Source: Paenimyroides ummariense (GTDB taxonomy: Bacteria > Bacteroidota > Bacteroidia > Flavobacteriales > Flavobacteriaceae). Taken from it: a DNA stretch of 42,233 bases. The translations under genes were made by a program, and so were the position numbers. A model generated the notes under the pieces. The model worked only from the letters and a program-made list of their open reading frames with translations, had not been told where the DNA came from and ran no database searches. Location: contig NZ_FOVI01000024.1 in the NCBI RefSeq assembly GCF_900115115.1, forward strand, positions 1-42,233. Direction: 5' to 3'. This document shows, one piece after another, positions 1 through 10,800 of the stretch. The number at the start of each line of letters is the position of its first letter. Position 1 is the first letter of the stretch.

Positions 1-1748
1 AGTACTTTTCTGTAATCTCCTTTTACGTATTCGTAGAAACCGTTGAAAGAAGGAAGTAACTGATGTTGTTTGATACAGTCTATGTATCCGCTTACCGCAT
101 TGGACAAGGCTACTTCTTCTGAACGGGTCGGTGGTTCGTCGTCACGTTTCCACAGGGTCAGTATCAGTGTTTTGATGCTCTCCCGTTTTTCAATATCAAA
201 CACGCTGTCGTCTGTGTAAAAGGGGTTAAAAGCAATCGGATTGTCCTCCGTATAAGTAAAATAAACTCCGTCTTCGCCTTTGGTTTTTCCCTTGATCAGT
301 TCGCATAATCCCTGATAGGAATTACCGGTGTCTACGAGCAGTACGTGTGCCCCCTGTTCATAATACTGCCGTACCATATGGTTGGTGAAAAAGGATTTTC
401 CCGAACCCGACGGACCAAGAATAAACTTGTTCCGGTTCGTGATGATCCCACGTTTCATTGGCAAATCCGATATATCGAGATGGATCGGTTTTCCGGTCAG
501 TCTGTCCGCCATCTTAATGCCAAATGGAGAAGGGGAATTGTGATAGTTTGTTTCTTCGGTAAAAAAACACAAAGCAGGTTCGATGAACGTGTAAAAGCTT
601 TCTTCACTTGGAAAATCACCGGAATTGCCTGGCATTCCCGCCCAATACAAAGTCGCAGTATCTACGGTATTGTGTCTTGGTTTGCATTCCATAAGTGCGA
701 TGGCACTACCGCAATCGTTTTTCAGCTGTTTTAATTTTGAAGGATCTTCCGACCATGCCATTACATTGAAATGTGCGCGTATTGAAGACAATCCGAAGCT
801 GTGTGCTTCATTCAGATACTTTTCAATCCATTCCTTGTTAATCTGGTTTGCGCGACTGTACCTTGCCAATGAATGCATGTTTCGTGCGGACTTTTCAAAT
901 TTCTGCAGGTTGTCTTCACTGTTGTCCAAGAACAGGTACTGGTTGTAAATGTGGTTGCAGTTTAAAAGTAGTCCTACAGGCGCGGAGAAAGATAATCGGC
1001 AGTCGCTCCGGTCTGTTGAAAGTTTTTCAAAACGGGTATCTGCTGATACGGTTGCTGGCAGATCATCTGTGTCCGAAAGAGTATGCAGACTCAATCTTCT
1101 GTTTCCGATACGTACTTCCTCTGTTCCCAATGCGATATCCTGCATCGGCGTTCCCGATTCTTTGGATAGGGTTAGGTACTGTTCCAACAACCCTTGCTTT
1201 TCATTGCATCCGATGATGTCTTCTTCAGTCAGTCTTTTCAGGCTTATGAAACCGCTGTCGTTTACGATGCGCTCAAATTGTGCGACTGCTTCCATAAAAC
1301 GGCTGATCGTTTCTTTGTTTCTGATTTCTTTCGGAATCAGCGTGCCTTTGCAAAGCGATGAAAAGTTGCTTTGTGTGCGCATGCGTTCTTTAGTTGTCTT
1401 TGTAAGAAACAGATAACAGTAATGGTTCAGAAACGGTCGTTCGTTGAAATGCTGCTGATAAGACCTTACTAAAAAGGTCTGATCTTCTTTGGTTAAATCC
1501 GGACTGTAATTTTCCTTGATGTACCAATCCTGTTTGTGAATGATGGTATAATCAGGAAGCGTTTTGATCGCCTTATGCCATGCGGAGTGAATGGCTTCAT
1601 ATTCAGCGGAAGCAACCGTGAATAGTTCGGGCAAGCGTACCTTAAAACAAACAGTAATATCTGCTTCTTTTGAAATAATGCAGTTGTTTTCTACTGCCAG
1701 CAGTGGAAACTTGTTTTCCAATGTGGTGGTTTTAGCTGTGTTTCTCAT
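1..1748 (-). CDS. traG: TraG-family conjugation ATPase (VirB4-like), 5' part
   Basis: The minus strand is open from an ATG at 1748 to the left edge, giving the first 582 residues of the conjugation ATPase that powers the Bacteroides-type mating channel (related to VirB4 of type IV secretion). A Walker A motif GPSGSGKS lies at about residues 445-452, followed by the FFTNHMVRQYYEQGAHVLLVD strand typical of this family. The N-terminal half is the substrate-free TraG N-domain (begins MRNTAKTTTLENKFPLLAVE). The family is usually about 800-850 residues, so roughly a third lies outside the window, including Walker B. The start overlaps the traF stop as ATGA, indicating translational coupling. The protein acts at the cytoplasmic face of the inner membrane. 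Identification is firm; completeness outside the window is unknown. Confidence 0.93.
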   Translation of the reverse strand, partial: MRNTAKTTTLENKFPLLAVENNCIISKEADITVCFKVRLPELFTVASAEYEAIHSAWHKAIKTLPDYTIIHKQDWYIKENYSPDLTKEDQTFLVRSYQQHFNERPFLNHYCYLFLTKTTKERMRTQSNFSSLCKGTLIPKEIRNKETISRFMEAVAQFERIVNDSGFISLKRLTEEDIIGCNEKQGLLEQYLTLSKESGTPMQDIALGTEEVRIGNRRLSLHTLSDTDDLPATVSADTRFEKLSTDRSDCRLSFSAPVGLLLNCNHIYNQYLFLDNSEDNLQKFEKSARNMHSLARYSRANQINKEWIEKYLNEAHSFGLSSIRAHFNVMAWSEDPSKLKQLKNDCGSAIALMECKPRHNTVDTATLYWAGMPGNSGDFPSEESFYTFIEPALCFFTEETNYHNSPSPFGIKMADRLTGKPIHLDISDLPMKRGIITNRNKFILGPSGSGKSFFTNHMVRQYYEQGAHVLLVDTGNSYQGLCELIKGKTKGEDGVYFTYTEDNPIAFNPFYTDDSVFDIEKRESIKTLILTLWKRDDEPPTRSEEVALSNAVSGYIDCIKQHQLLPSFNGFYEYVKGDYRKV

Positions 1749-2074
1749 TTGGCAGTCTGTTTTGAAGTGTATTTAAGGTAGCGGTGAATCGGTTTTCTGC
1801 AGATGATGTATTTGGGATGTCTTTTCTTAGCTGCTATCTTCATCAGTCCGTGTTCACTATATTTTCGGTTTAACGAGAATGTCTGCCATACAATGAGTGA
1901 TGCACTTCCTGCTCCCAAGACAATGCAGATAAATGAGTTTACACCGATCATATACATGATCATTACAAGGATGAGCATACCGAGCAGTCCACCTGCAAAG
2001 ATGAAGAGATACTGCGCTTTAAGTCCTTTAAACTCTACCGTCCTGCCAATGCCTTTATTTATGTTGTAGTTCAT
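1745..2074 (-). CDS. traF: TraF, DUF4133 conjugation membrane protein
   Basis: This 109-residue protein matches the DUF4133/TraF family of Bacteroidota conjugative elements. It begins MNYNINKGIGRTVEFKGLKAQYL and then has two adjacent hydrophobic segments (LFIFAGGLLGMLILVMIMYMIGV and a second about residues 45-65), followed by a basic C-terminus, which resembles VirB3-type channel proteins. A longer reading to 2137 exists, but the ATG at 2074 starts exactly at the family's conserved N-terminus, so I chose it. It lies 11 bases after traE and overlaps traG by 4 bases, so the three are one transcription unit. It is expected in the inner membrane next to TraG. Confidence 0.9.
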   Translation of the reverse strand: MNYNINKGIGRTVEFKGLKAQYLFIFAGGLLGMLILVMIMYMIGVNSFICIVLGAGSASLIVWQTFSLNRKYSEHGLMKIAAKKRHPKYIICRKPIHRYLKYTSKQTAK

Positions 2075-2085
2075 AAGGCAGCTTA

Positions 2086-2391
2086 TTAAAGGAAGAAGGA
2101 GCGTAGGATGGTTGCAGCGACGATTAAAAAGATACATGCACCAAACCAGCTGGCTGCTGTTTTGCTTGTATCTGGATCTCCCGAACTGAATTTGTTGTAG
2201 ACTTTAACTCCACCGATTAGCCCTACTACTGCACCGATGGCGTAAATTAATTGTGTTGCAGGATCAAAATAGGAGGTGACCATTTGGGTAGCTTCATTGA
2301 TTCCTGCGTTTCCGTTTCCCTGAGCGGATGCCGTAATTGCTGATAGCATTACTACTACTGCTGTTAAGAGCATTTTTCTTTGTTTTTTCAT
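2086..2391 (-). CDS. traE: TraE, DUF4134 pilin-like conjugation protein
   Basis: This 101-residue protein belongs to the DUF4134/TraE family. It has a signal peptide (MKKQRKMLLTAVVVMLSA, cleavage near SAQ-G), a segment with the family pattern FDPATQLIYAIGAVVGLIGG, and a second hydrophobic helix near the C-terminus. The layout (signal peptide plus two hydrophobic helices, about 100 residues) is that of VirB2-type pilins, so it probably builds the extracellular part of the mating channel. It is the first gene of the left tra block. The genes normally upstream of it (traD side) are 12.6 kb away at 15.2 kb, beyond a toxin island on the opposite strand, so its original promoter supply has been cut. 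Confidence 0.9.
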   Translation of the reverse strand: MKKQRKMLLTAVVVMLSAITASAQGNGNAGINEATQMVTSYFDPATQLIYAIGAVVGLIGGVKVYNKFSSGDPDTSKTAASWFGACIFLIVAATILRSFFL

Positions 2392-2642
2392 GATTGTAAG
2401 TATTATTTGTTATGTTATCCCACACTTTGCGGGCTTTGGGAACAAATATCTTATGGAAGGAGGTTTAATTTTTTGAAATGGAAGTGTGGGGCAGTTGGTG
2501 GATGCTTGTTTCTTAATAGTAAGTTTGAATAGCACAACTCGCAATTATTCACTTAACAATGAAATAATATGTCCAATCGTTTTGTTAATCTTTTCTAAAT
2601 ATAAGAATTGAGTAAATCAGCTTCTTTTGTAAAAAAAATATT

Positions 2643-4190
2643 GTGATAAAAAAAACACTACTACTTCTGTTAGGCGTAGCTTCTTTTAGCAGTTACAGTC
2701 AAAAAGTTTTGTGGGAAAAAACAATCGGAGGCGAGCACTCTGAGTACCTTTTCGATATGGTTCCCACACTGGACTACGGCTTTCTTTTGGCTGGAAGTTC
2801 CTTATCGGACAAATCAGGATTAAAATCACAAAAAAGCCAAGGGAACTTGGATTACTTTCTGTGGAAGATGGATAAAAGCGGTGAAGAGGAATGGCAGTTG
2901 AGCTTTGGAGGTGACGGTCAGGATATTTTAAAGAGCATCTATCCTACTAATGATATGGGATATATTTTGGGTGGTTATTCTACTTCTGGCAAAAGTCAAT
3001 CCAAGTTTTCAGAGAACCAAGGTAAAAGCGATATCTGGATCATCAAAATTGATGCAAAAGGGACACAAGAGTGGCAGCAAAGTTATGGTGGAGATGGTGA
3101 TGATAGATTGGTTCAGATAAAGCAGGTTAAAGGTGGTGGTTACCTAATTGCGGGAACGACTAATTCAGATGTAAGTGACCAGAAAAAAGATGAAAAGTTT
3201 GGTGGATTGGATTATTGGATCATCAAAATCGACAAAAAGGGCAAAGTTGAATGGGAAAAAACATACGGTGGTATGTACAATGATGAACCAAGAACCATTT
3301 TAGAGACCGAAAACGGATATGTTATTGGCGGAGTTTCTAATTCACCAACTTCAGGAAATAAACAAAAGGAGAACTACGGTGGCTATGATTTATGGATATT
3401 AGAGCTTGATGTAAAAGGAAACCTACTTAATGAATATCTGTTAGGAACTGAGAATGACGATCAGTTAAACGATATCATTTTATCAGAAGATAAAGAAACA
3501 TATACTATTACGGGTGATACCTATTCAGAAAATGGTATAGGTAACTTAGCTCTAAAATCGGAGAAAGAAAGTGATTTCTTTATGATTAAAATAGACAACC
3601 GCTTTAGACCTGTAGACCAATATACTTTTGATTTGGAAGGAAGCGAGTTCTTAATGTCAACAAATATTACGCCGAGTAAACAAGTATTCTTATCGGGTTA
3701 TAAAGCAGATGAAAAGTCCAACAAAAAAAGTTATGTAGCCATCCAGTTAAATGATAAAGGAGAAAAGGTATGGGAAAAGGAACTGTCGACAAGTGGAGAT
3801 GATCTTCTTAGAAAAACAGTAATAACCCGCGACGGCGCATTGGTTTTAGCGGGTAGCTCAACCGGAAGAAATGCAAAATATAAAACATCGGTGCAAGGAC
3901 GTGAAGATTACTGGGTAGTCAAACTGGGAAGAGAAGAAGAAATCAAACAGCCTGAAATTAAAATAGAAGCATTTCCTAATCCAACCGAAGGATTTACACA
4001 GATAGTAATCAATCATGAGTACAAAGAGGGAGTCGTAAATGTTTTTGATTTAAACGGTAGGTTACTGCACAGTGAAAAACTGAAGTACGATATGGTAGCG
4101 GTGAATTTAGGCACATATGCTTCAGGAACCTATGTTATTAATATAAAGACTGATGTTGTAAACACTTCGGTTAAAGTTATAAAGAGATAA
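2643..4190 (+). CDS. Secreted seven-blade propeller protein with T9SS type A sorting domain
   Basis: The protein (515 residues, GTG start, signal peptide MIKKTLLLLLGVASFSSYSQ) has about seven repeats, each opening with a W-E/Q-K/Q-S/T-YGG-like strand, then a GGYLIAGTT-like strand and a YWIIKID-like strand, at about residues 23, 79, 143, 207, 267, 325 and 380. This is a beta-propeller pattern. The last 75 residues (from EAFPNPTEGFTQIVIN to VKVIKR) form a T9SS type A sorting domain, which directs export through the type IX system and attachment to the cell surface or release. It lies 2 bases before the next gene, so it is the leader gene of the RHS operon. Its link to RHS genes suggests a surface carrier or receptor-binding partner for the toxin; that role is inferred. 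Confidence 0.85.
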   Translation: MIKKTLLLLLGVASFSSYSQKVLWEKTIGGEHSEYLFDMVPTLDYGFLLAGSSLSDKSGLKSQKSQGNLDYFLWKMDKSGEEEWQLSFGGDGQDILKSIYPTNDMGYILGGYSTSGKSQSKFSENQGKSDIWIIKIDAKGTQEWQQSYGGDGDDRLVQIKQVKGGGYLIAGTTNSDVSDQKKDEKFGGLDYWIIKIDKKGKVEWEKTYGGMYNDEPRTILETENGYVIGGVSNSPTSGNKQKENYGGYDLWILELDVKGNLLNEYLLGTENDDQLNDIILSEDKETYTITGDTYSENGIGNLALKSEKESDFFMIKIDNRFRPVDQYTFDLEGSEFLMSTNITPSKQVFLSGYKADEKSNKKSYVAIQLNDKGEKVWEKELSTSGDDLLRKTVITRDGALVLAGSSTGRNAKYKTSVQGREDYWVVKLGREEEIKQPEIKIEAFPNPTEGFTQIVINHEYKEGVVNVFDLNGRLLHSEKLKYDMVAVNLGTYASGTYVINIKTDVVNTSVKVIKR

Positions 4191-4192
4191 TT

Positions 4193-7100
4193 ATGAAGAA
4201 TTTTTTAATTTTTGCTGTAATCGTTCTGAATTTTATAGATGTCAGGGCTCAATTAACTGAAGCTTCTACAGATTATAGTGATTATTTTCACAAAACAATT
4301 AATCATCCAACACCAGGTAATTTCTATAATTATTCCGAGGAAGGAAGTGTAGATCATTTAACGGGCAGATTTGGAATAAATGTACCATTCCATACAATTG
4401 AAACAGAATATCTAAACTTACCAATATCCTTAAATTACTCAACAAGCGGTGTTTCTTTAGATATGGTTTCAGGAGAAGTTGGAATTGATTGGGGATTAAA
4501 TGCAGGAGGACAAATAACCAGACAAATAAATGATGTTCAAGATAACTTAGGAACAGTAACGTATAGTAATTATCGTTTCAGTGATATGAATGCAAATTTG
4601 AAACCTACTAACGGTGATGTAGGGTACGCAAGTTATAATCCTAACATTATTAGAACTATACGAGCAGGTTACGGAGCCGAAAAGGGAAATACAGGATCAA
4701 GATTTGGAAGCTGGTTTATAAATAATTTTCCTAAACGTATTGAATTTCTTAATGATACCGAGTATAGTGAAGTGGGTTCTTTAATTGAGATGACACAATA
4801 TGAAAAATTTCCTGTCTCAAGTGAACATAGTAGCGCAGTATCATTAGTTGTAGATACTGAACCAGATATATTTAGATGTAAGGTTGGAGATTTGGATTTT
4901 TCATTTGTGTTCAAAAGAAAATTTAGTAATATGCTTGGAGGACATCACCAACATACATCAAATGAAATTAAAACATTATACGAACCAGTCGCAATTGACG
5001 AAATAGGTATAAAAATTGATTATGAAGTTTCGTATATTCCTTACCATAATAAAGTTAAAAATCCTTTAGCATCTAATACTACAAATGAAAGAGAAGGTAG
5101 TGACTTAGCTTATACTAAATTTATTGTAACTGATAAAAAAGGAGTAGTTTATACATTTGAAAACTTTGACTTTATTGATCAGGATTATATTCAGGAAGCA
5201 TTGGTAAATACTTCTGTTGAGCAAAATAATAGAAGAGTATTTCAGTGGAAAACTTACAATACCTCGACAAATAACTGGAAGTTGACAAATATTAAACTAC
5301 CAGATAATAATATGATATTATTTAATTATATTCCTAATAAGAGACTCTATCACACAAGACCCCCGAGAATGCATGATGGTAGGTTTCTAGGTCAGTCTGC
5401 AAATCCTGATTATGGATACCACCTTTCTCCAATGTTAACCACATATGCATTAGATCATTTGGATACAAATATTGAAGGACATTCCTTATCTCAGATTGTA
5501 TATCAGAATCAACGGATAAAATTTCACTATTCTAACTACAGACCCGATTTTAAATCAGGAGGACTGAATCTTGATAAGATCGAACTATGGCATAAAGATG
5601 AATATATCGCTAAAAGTTTCAAACTGACAAAAATATATTCTTATGCAGATATGGATAACGAACACGAGGACTATAGGATGTTTTTACAAAAGATTGAAGA
5701 CAGCAGTAAGGAAAAATCGTATACGTTTCATTATGAAAATATTGATGGTTTGCCGAGTCGTGGTCATTCAAAGTATCAAGACATTTTTGGCTATTTTGTG
5801 GGAAATTTATCTCCACTAAATAGTAATCCTGCTTTTCCACAATTGTACATATTGAAGAGTGCTCAGTATGGAAATACAATTCAGTACGAGAGACCAGTCG
5901 GAGATTATTTAACAATTAATAATGGAGCAGATAGGTCGGTTAAGATCAATGCAGCTACTAGGGGGGCAATGAACAGAATAGACTTTCCAACTGGAGGAAA
6001 GTTAGAAATTGTATATGAAAATAATACTTATTTTAACAGTTTATTGCTTAATCATAGAGCCTTGGGGCCAGGAATACGTGTTAAAGAATTAAAATACTTT
6101 AGTAATGAAAATGAACTAAGTAAAAAATCGGAGTTTACTTACGACATATATGATACCGATCTTAATGCTAGTCGTTCGTCGGGAGTACTCATACATAAGC
6201 CTAGCTTTGCATACATTGGTAATTGGAATCTAAATAATTACAGTCATAGTCGAAAACTTAATGTCGAGACTAAAGTATTTGATATTTATGATTATGACTC
6301 TCGAAAAAGTTTTTATGAAGAATATTCAATTCGAAATCATAATTCAAAGGAAGAATTAACTAGGTTGGGTAAGTCTGACAATCAGATTTATGAAGCTATG
6401 ATAAAATTGTCTACACACAGTTTGAGAAGTAAGTTTGATTATTTTGGACGTGAAATTATTTACTCAAGTGTGTTAGAAAGGAACGTCAATCTGAATAATA
6501 ATAGTCAGTCTGTATCGACAAGGTACTATTTTAATTCTTCTTTAGCTAAACCAATAGTTAATTCGGTAACGGGACCTTCAGACGATCCAAGTGATTTTGT
6601 AAAAGGTACTGCAAGTACTTCGTATTCAGTGTTTTTACCGTTTTACTCATATCTTTGGAATGGTCAATTGAAGTCTTCTTCAGGGTTCATTGAAAGAAAG
6701 GGTAACGATATTTATCCTTTTCCCGAAAATAATTATTTCGGAGATATAAATTCAAGATTATTAGGGAAACTTATCAAGAAAGAATATTATGATAGTTACA
6801 ACAATCTAAAATATTTTGAGGAATATGAATATGATCAGATTTCATACAACACTTCATCATTAGTTCATTTGAAAACAGGTTTTCTCAAAACGCACCTTTA
6901 CTACGCTAATGACTTACAAAAAACATTTAACAAAGAATATAAATTCGCACCAGACCTAACACATAGTCAAGCAGATGTCCAAAGTTATCATGGTGTTTAC
7001 TTATTTTCGAACAACAAGATTGTTTTAAACTCAAAAATTATCCCAAGTAGAAAAACAATAACAAACATATTGGACTCTGGAAGTATTACGGAATCTTACG

Positions 7101-7807
7101 ATTATGATTATATCTCTCAATACGGAAATATCAGCACGGAAAGCCATCTGGACAGTAAGGGTAACAATTTAACTACAAATTATCTCTATCCTGTGACAAA
7201 TGATGATTATCCATGGCAGAATAGGATGCTTGAAAAAAATATAATACAAGCTCATAAAATAAGGAGTAACCTGAATAATACAACTATCAAGGAAACAGAT
7301 ATTGTATATAAGCAATGGGAAAATGGCGCTGTTCTTCCAGAGTATATTACTTCAGGGGTTGATGAGTACGCTGGAAAGTTGATTACTCAGGTAACAAAAA
7401 GAGATGCTGACGGAAGAGTTTTGGAGTTTCTGAAAGAAAATGGTAACTCTGTTTCCTTAATCTGGGCATATAACAAAAGTCTTGTTGTAGCTCAATTGGA
7501 AAATGCTACTTATGGTCAGATACCTACGCAATTAATTGCTGCTATTCAAAATTCAACGGATTCAGATACTTATAATGAAGCTGAATTAGTAGGTTTTTTA
7601 AATTCTGTAAGAATTGCTCCTGGTCTTGCTGCGGCAATGATAACTACCTACACATATAAACCTTTAATAGGAGTAAGCACCATAACGGAACCTAATGGTA
7701 ATAAGACTACTTTTCAGTACAATGCTGCCGGAAAATTAGAACTTGTTCGTGATCATAACGGTAATATAGTGAGTGAAAGTAAGTATAACTACAGAACTGG
7801 GATTTAA
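4193..7807 (+). CDS. Large secreted YD/RHS-like protein, first shell component
   Basis: A 1204-residue protein with signal peptide MKNFLIFAVIVLNFIDVRAQ. Near residue 80 it carries the pattern LNYSTSGVSLDMVSGEVGIDWGLNAGG, typical of the N-terminal part of Bacteroidota RHS-like and SpvB/TcB-like proteins. The middle and C-terminal parts contain scattered YD-type strands (EEYEYDQ, ESYDYDYISQYGN, TITEPNGNKTTFQYNAAGKL). It lacks the RHS core end (LGRWFNVDPLA) and a toxin tip. It starts 2 bases after the propeller gene and ends 7 bases before the DUF6443/RHS gene, so the three are co-transcribed. I infer that it and the next protein together form one toxin-holding shell, comparable to two-chain Tc B/C proteins. 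Domain boundaries are estimates. Confidence 0.75.
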   Translation: MKNFLIFAVIVLNFIDVRAQLTEASTDYSDYFHKTINHPTPGNFYNYSEEGSVDHLTGRFGINVPFHTIETEYLNLPISLNYSTSGVSLDMVSGEVGIDWGLNAGGQITRQINDVQDNLGTVTYSNYRFSDMNANLKPTNGDVGYASYNPNIIRTIRAGYGAEKGNTGSRFGSWFINNFPKRIEFLNDTEYSEVGSLIEMTQYEKFPVSSEHSSAVSLVVDTEPDIFRCKVGDLDFSFVFKRKFSNMLGGHHQHTSNEIKTLYEPVAIDEIGIKIDYEVSYIPYHNKVKNPLASNTTNEREGSDLAYTKFIVTDKKGVVYTFENFDFIDQDYIQEALVNTSVEQNNRRVFQWKTYNTSTNNWKLTNIKLPDNNMILFNYIPNKRLYHTRPPRMHDGRFLGQSANPDYGYHLSPMLTTYALDHLDTNIEGHSLSQIVYQNQRIKFHYSNYRPDFKSGGLNLDKIELWHKDEYIAKSFKLTKIYSYADMDNEHEDYRMFLQKIEDSSKEKSYTFHYENIDGLPSRGHSKYQDIFGYFVGNLSPLNSNPAFPQLYILKSAQYGNTIQYERPVGDYLTINNGADRSVKINAATRGAMNRIDFPTGGKLEIVYENNTYFNSLLLNHRALGPGIRVKELKYFSNENELSKKSEFTYDIYDTDLNASRSSGVLIHKPSFAYIGNWNLNNYSHSRKLNVETKVFDIYDYDSRKSFYEEYSIRNHNSKEELTRLGKSDNQIYEAMIKLSTHSLRSKFDYFGREIIYSSVLERNVNLNNNSQSVSTRYYFNSSLAKPIVNSVTGPSDDPSDFVKGTASTSYSVFLPFYSYLWNGQLKSSSGFIERKGNDIYPFPENNYFGDINSRLLGKLIKKEYYDSYNNLKYFEEYEYDQISYNTSSLVHLKTGFLKTHLYYANDLQKTFNKEYKFAPDLTHSQADVQSYHGVYLFSNNKIVLNSKIIPSRKTITNILDSGSITESYDYDYISQYGNISTESHLDSKGNNLTTNYLYPVTNDDYPWQNRMLEKNIIQAHKIRSNLNNTTIKETDIVYKQWENGAVLPEYITSGVDEYAGKLITQVTKRDADGRVLEFLKENGNSVSLIWAYNKSLVVAQLENATYGQIPTQLIAAIQNSTDSDTYNEAELVGFLNSVRIAPGLAAAMITTYTYKPLIGVSTITEPNGNKTTFQYNAAGKLELVRDHNGNIVSESKYNYRTGI

Positions 7808-7814
7808 AATAAAA

Positions 7815-10800
7815 ATGAATTTTATAGTTTATATTATGAAAGTTAGTAGCTGTTTATTACAAGGTATTTACCATCAAAATATCGTACTATTTTGTTTTAC
7901 TGTTTTTTGCTCTTTTTTAGGGTTTTCACAAAGTTCAAATCAGAACTACATCAAAACTACCACATACAAAGTCGCATCAGCAGCCAAACTGCCTGCCGAA
8001 CCAACTCAGGAGCAGGCTGCTGTTGGTGTTGTTTATCACGACGGATTAGGAAGACCTTTTCAGAAGGTTTATAAAAATCAGTCCAATATTAAAGTTATTA
8101 CCCACATTGCATATGACGGGTTGGGTAGGCAAGCTAAAAATTACTTGCCGTTTCTTTCATTACAGCAGAATCTCTCATATGAAGCAGATGCTGAAAATAA
8201 AACGATGGTTTTTTACGAAGGAGACTGGCACATTAACACCGAAATACCTTATTCAGAAAATACGTATGAAAATACACCGATGCATAAAGTATCTAAGTCA
8301 GCATCTCCTGGTGAAGGTTGGGAAACAGGTAGTGGTCATGAGATAAAGTTCTCTTATGCAACTAATACAAGCTCAGAAGTTACAAGGTTTGATGTTTCAT
8401 TAGATTCAAACCTGCAACCAACGCTTGTGCAAAATGGCTTCTACGCAGCTGGTTCCTTATATAAAAATGTTGTCAAAGATGAAGACGACCATACTCAAAT
8501 AGAATTTAAAAATAAACAGGGGCAAATTCTTTTGAAACGACAGGTATCGGGTAATGTAAATCATGATACGTATTATGTTTTTGATCATTATGGAAATCTC
8601 TCTTTTGTTCTTCCACCTATGTTATCAGATAAAACATCTATAAGCAACCTCGATCTCGCAAAACTGGGTTATCAGTATAAATATGATAATAGAAGAAGGC
8701 TGGTTGAGAAAAAGTTGCCAGGAGTAGACTGGGTATATATGATTTACGATAGAAGAGATCGGTTAACACTTGTTCAGGATGGAAACCTGCGTACATCATC
8801 AAATAATTTTGGTACCCAGGGATGGTTATTTACAAAATATGATGTTTTTGACCGACCTGTATATTCAGGCTTCTATCCTAATAATACTGATAGGGTTGCA
8901 TTGCAGAACACATTATATAGTATTAGCGGATATACAGGAAATAACGAACAAATAACTAGTTCACCTTTTTCGGCATCAGGTGTTAGTGTGTATCATACAA
9001 ACTCTTCTTTTCCTAATGCGAATCTGACAGTTCTTCAGATTAATTATTATGACAAATACCCTTTTGATATGCCTACTATTCCAAGTAATTCATTTGGACA
9101 CCCGCATATAACCGACGATTTTACTGCACAGCAAAACACAAAAGGATTGCTGCTGGCAACCTATATAAGGAACGTAGAAAATAATGATTGGACCAGACAG
9201 TACACCAGATACGATCATAAAAGCAGGGTGATAACAGGAAGAACTGTTTACCAGAATGGGGGATATACACATGTTGACAATAAGGTTGACTTTAGGGGTG
9301 TTGTTTTAGAAGATGTAGTAAAGCACAAAAGGATAAGTTCAGAAGCTGAAATATCTGTAGGTAATAAATATGTTTATGACAATAATGATCAGCTGAAAAG
9401 TCATTCACAAAAAATTAACAACGGCTTGGAACAGCGTATTTCCGAGAATATCTATGAGGAGCTAGGTTTGTTATCTATAAAGAAGGTTGGAGGACAAATA
9501 GGGGCGACGCCTTTACAAACTGTCCGTTATTCATATAATATCAGGGGATGGTTAACTGATATCAATAATTATGACTATTTTACTGACAATCTTTATAATC
9601 AAAGAATATACTATAATAACTTAAAAAAGAGTTCTCTCGCAACAGGTGCTCCACTAAACAATCGTTTATTTAACGGTAATATTTCTTATAGTGAAACCAT
9701 AACAAAAAGCGATAACATACGAAGGGGGTACAAATATCAGTATGATGGTTTGAATAGGATGACTCACGCAGACTTTTTTGAAGGAGTCTTTATTCCCAGA
9801 ACTACTCCTGACGGTAGTTTTAAAGAACATCTTGCGTATGATAAAAATGGGAATATTACAGGAATAGACAGAACCGGTCAAAAACTTCCGAACGGAAGTA
9901 TCCTTGCAATTGATGTGCTCAATTATATATATGATGGAAATCAGGTTGTCCGCGTTACAGATGACACAAACAACCCGGAAGGTTTCAAAGATGGAAATCA
10001 TAATGGTAATGCTTATAGTTATGATGCTATGGGTAATCTTAAAGTTGATCATAACAAAGGAATTACAGATATTAAGTATAATTATTTAAATTTACCTATG
10101 GAAATAGTCTTGAGCACAGGAAAGATTAATTATGTTTATGATGCTTCAGGCGCGCGGCTTAAAAAGATTGTTACGCCTTTAACGGGACCCGTACAAACTA
10201 CTGATTACTTGGACGGTTTTCAATATTTAAACGGAGTTCTGCAGTTTTTTCCGCATAAAGAGGGATATGTTAAAAAAACGGACACGGGTGCTTACCTTTA
10301 TGTTTTCCAATATAAAGATCATTTAGGGAATGTTCGTTTAAGTTATGGTGATGTTGACGCAGATGGAAGTATAGATTCTTCGACTGAAATTCTAGAGGAA
10401 AACAACTATTATCCTTTTGGCTTAAAGCATTCTGGTTATAATCAAGTAGCAAATACTAACCGAAGTGAGTCTGCTGAAAAGTACAAGTTTGGTGGAAAGG
10501 AATGGAATGATGAACTTGGTCTAAATTTGTACGATTTTGGAGCAAGAAATTATGATCCGGCTTTAGGTAGGTGGTTTAATGTGGATCCATTGGCGGATCA
10601 AACTATGGAGCCGTATCTGTACGCTGGTAATAATCCAATTCGTTACACTGATCCTACGGGGATGGCAAAAGATGATATTATTCACATAAATTCTGAAGGA
10701 TATATAACAAAGGTTGTGAAAGCCCCAGGGAATCATATTGTGGTTAATGAAAAGGGAGAACAGTTGAAATTTAATGACCCTAATTTTGATAATCAACAAT

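Noticed and set aside
345..1416. Several overlapping plus-strand frames of 107-155 codons
   Set aside because: They are shadows of traG, whose minus-strand frame carries the Walker A motif and family sequence throughout.
2401..2470. Possible hairpin CCCACACTTTGCGGG upstream of traE
   Set aside because: Only the outer three bases of the arms pair well; the rest does not.
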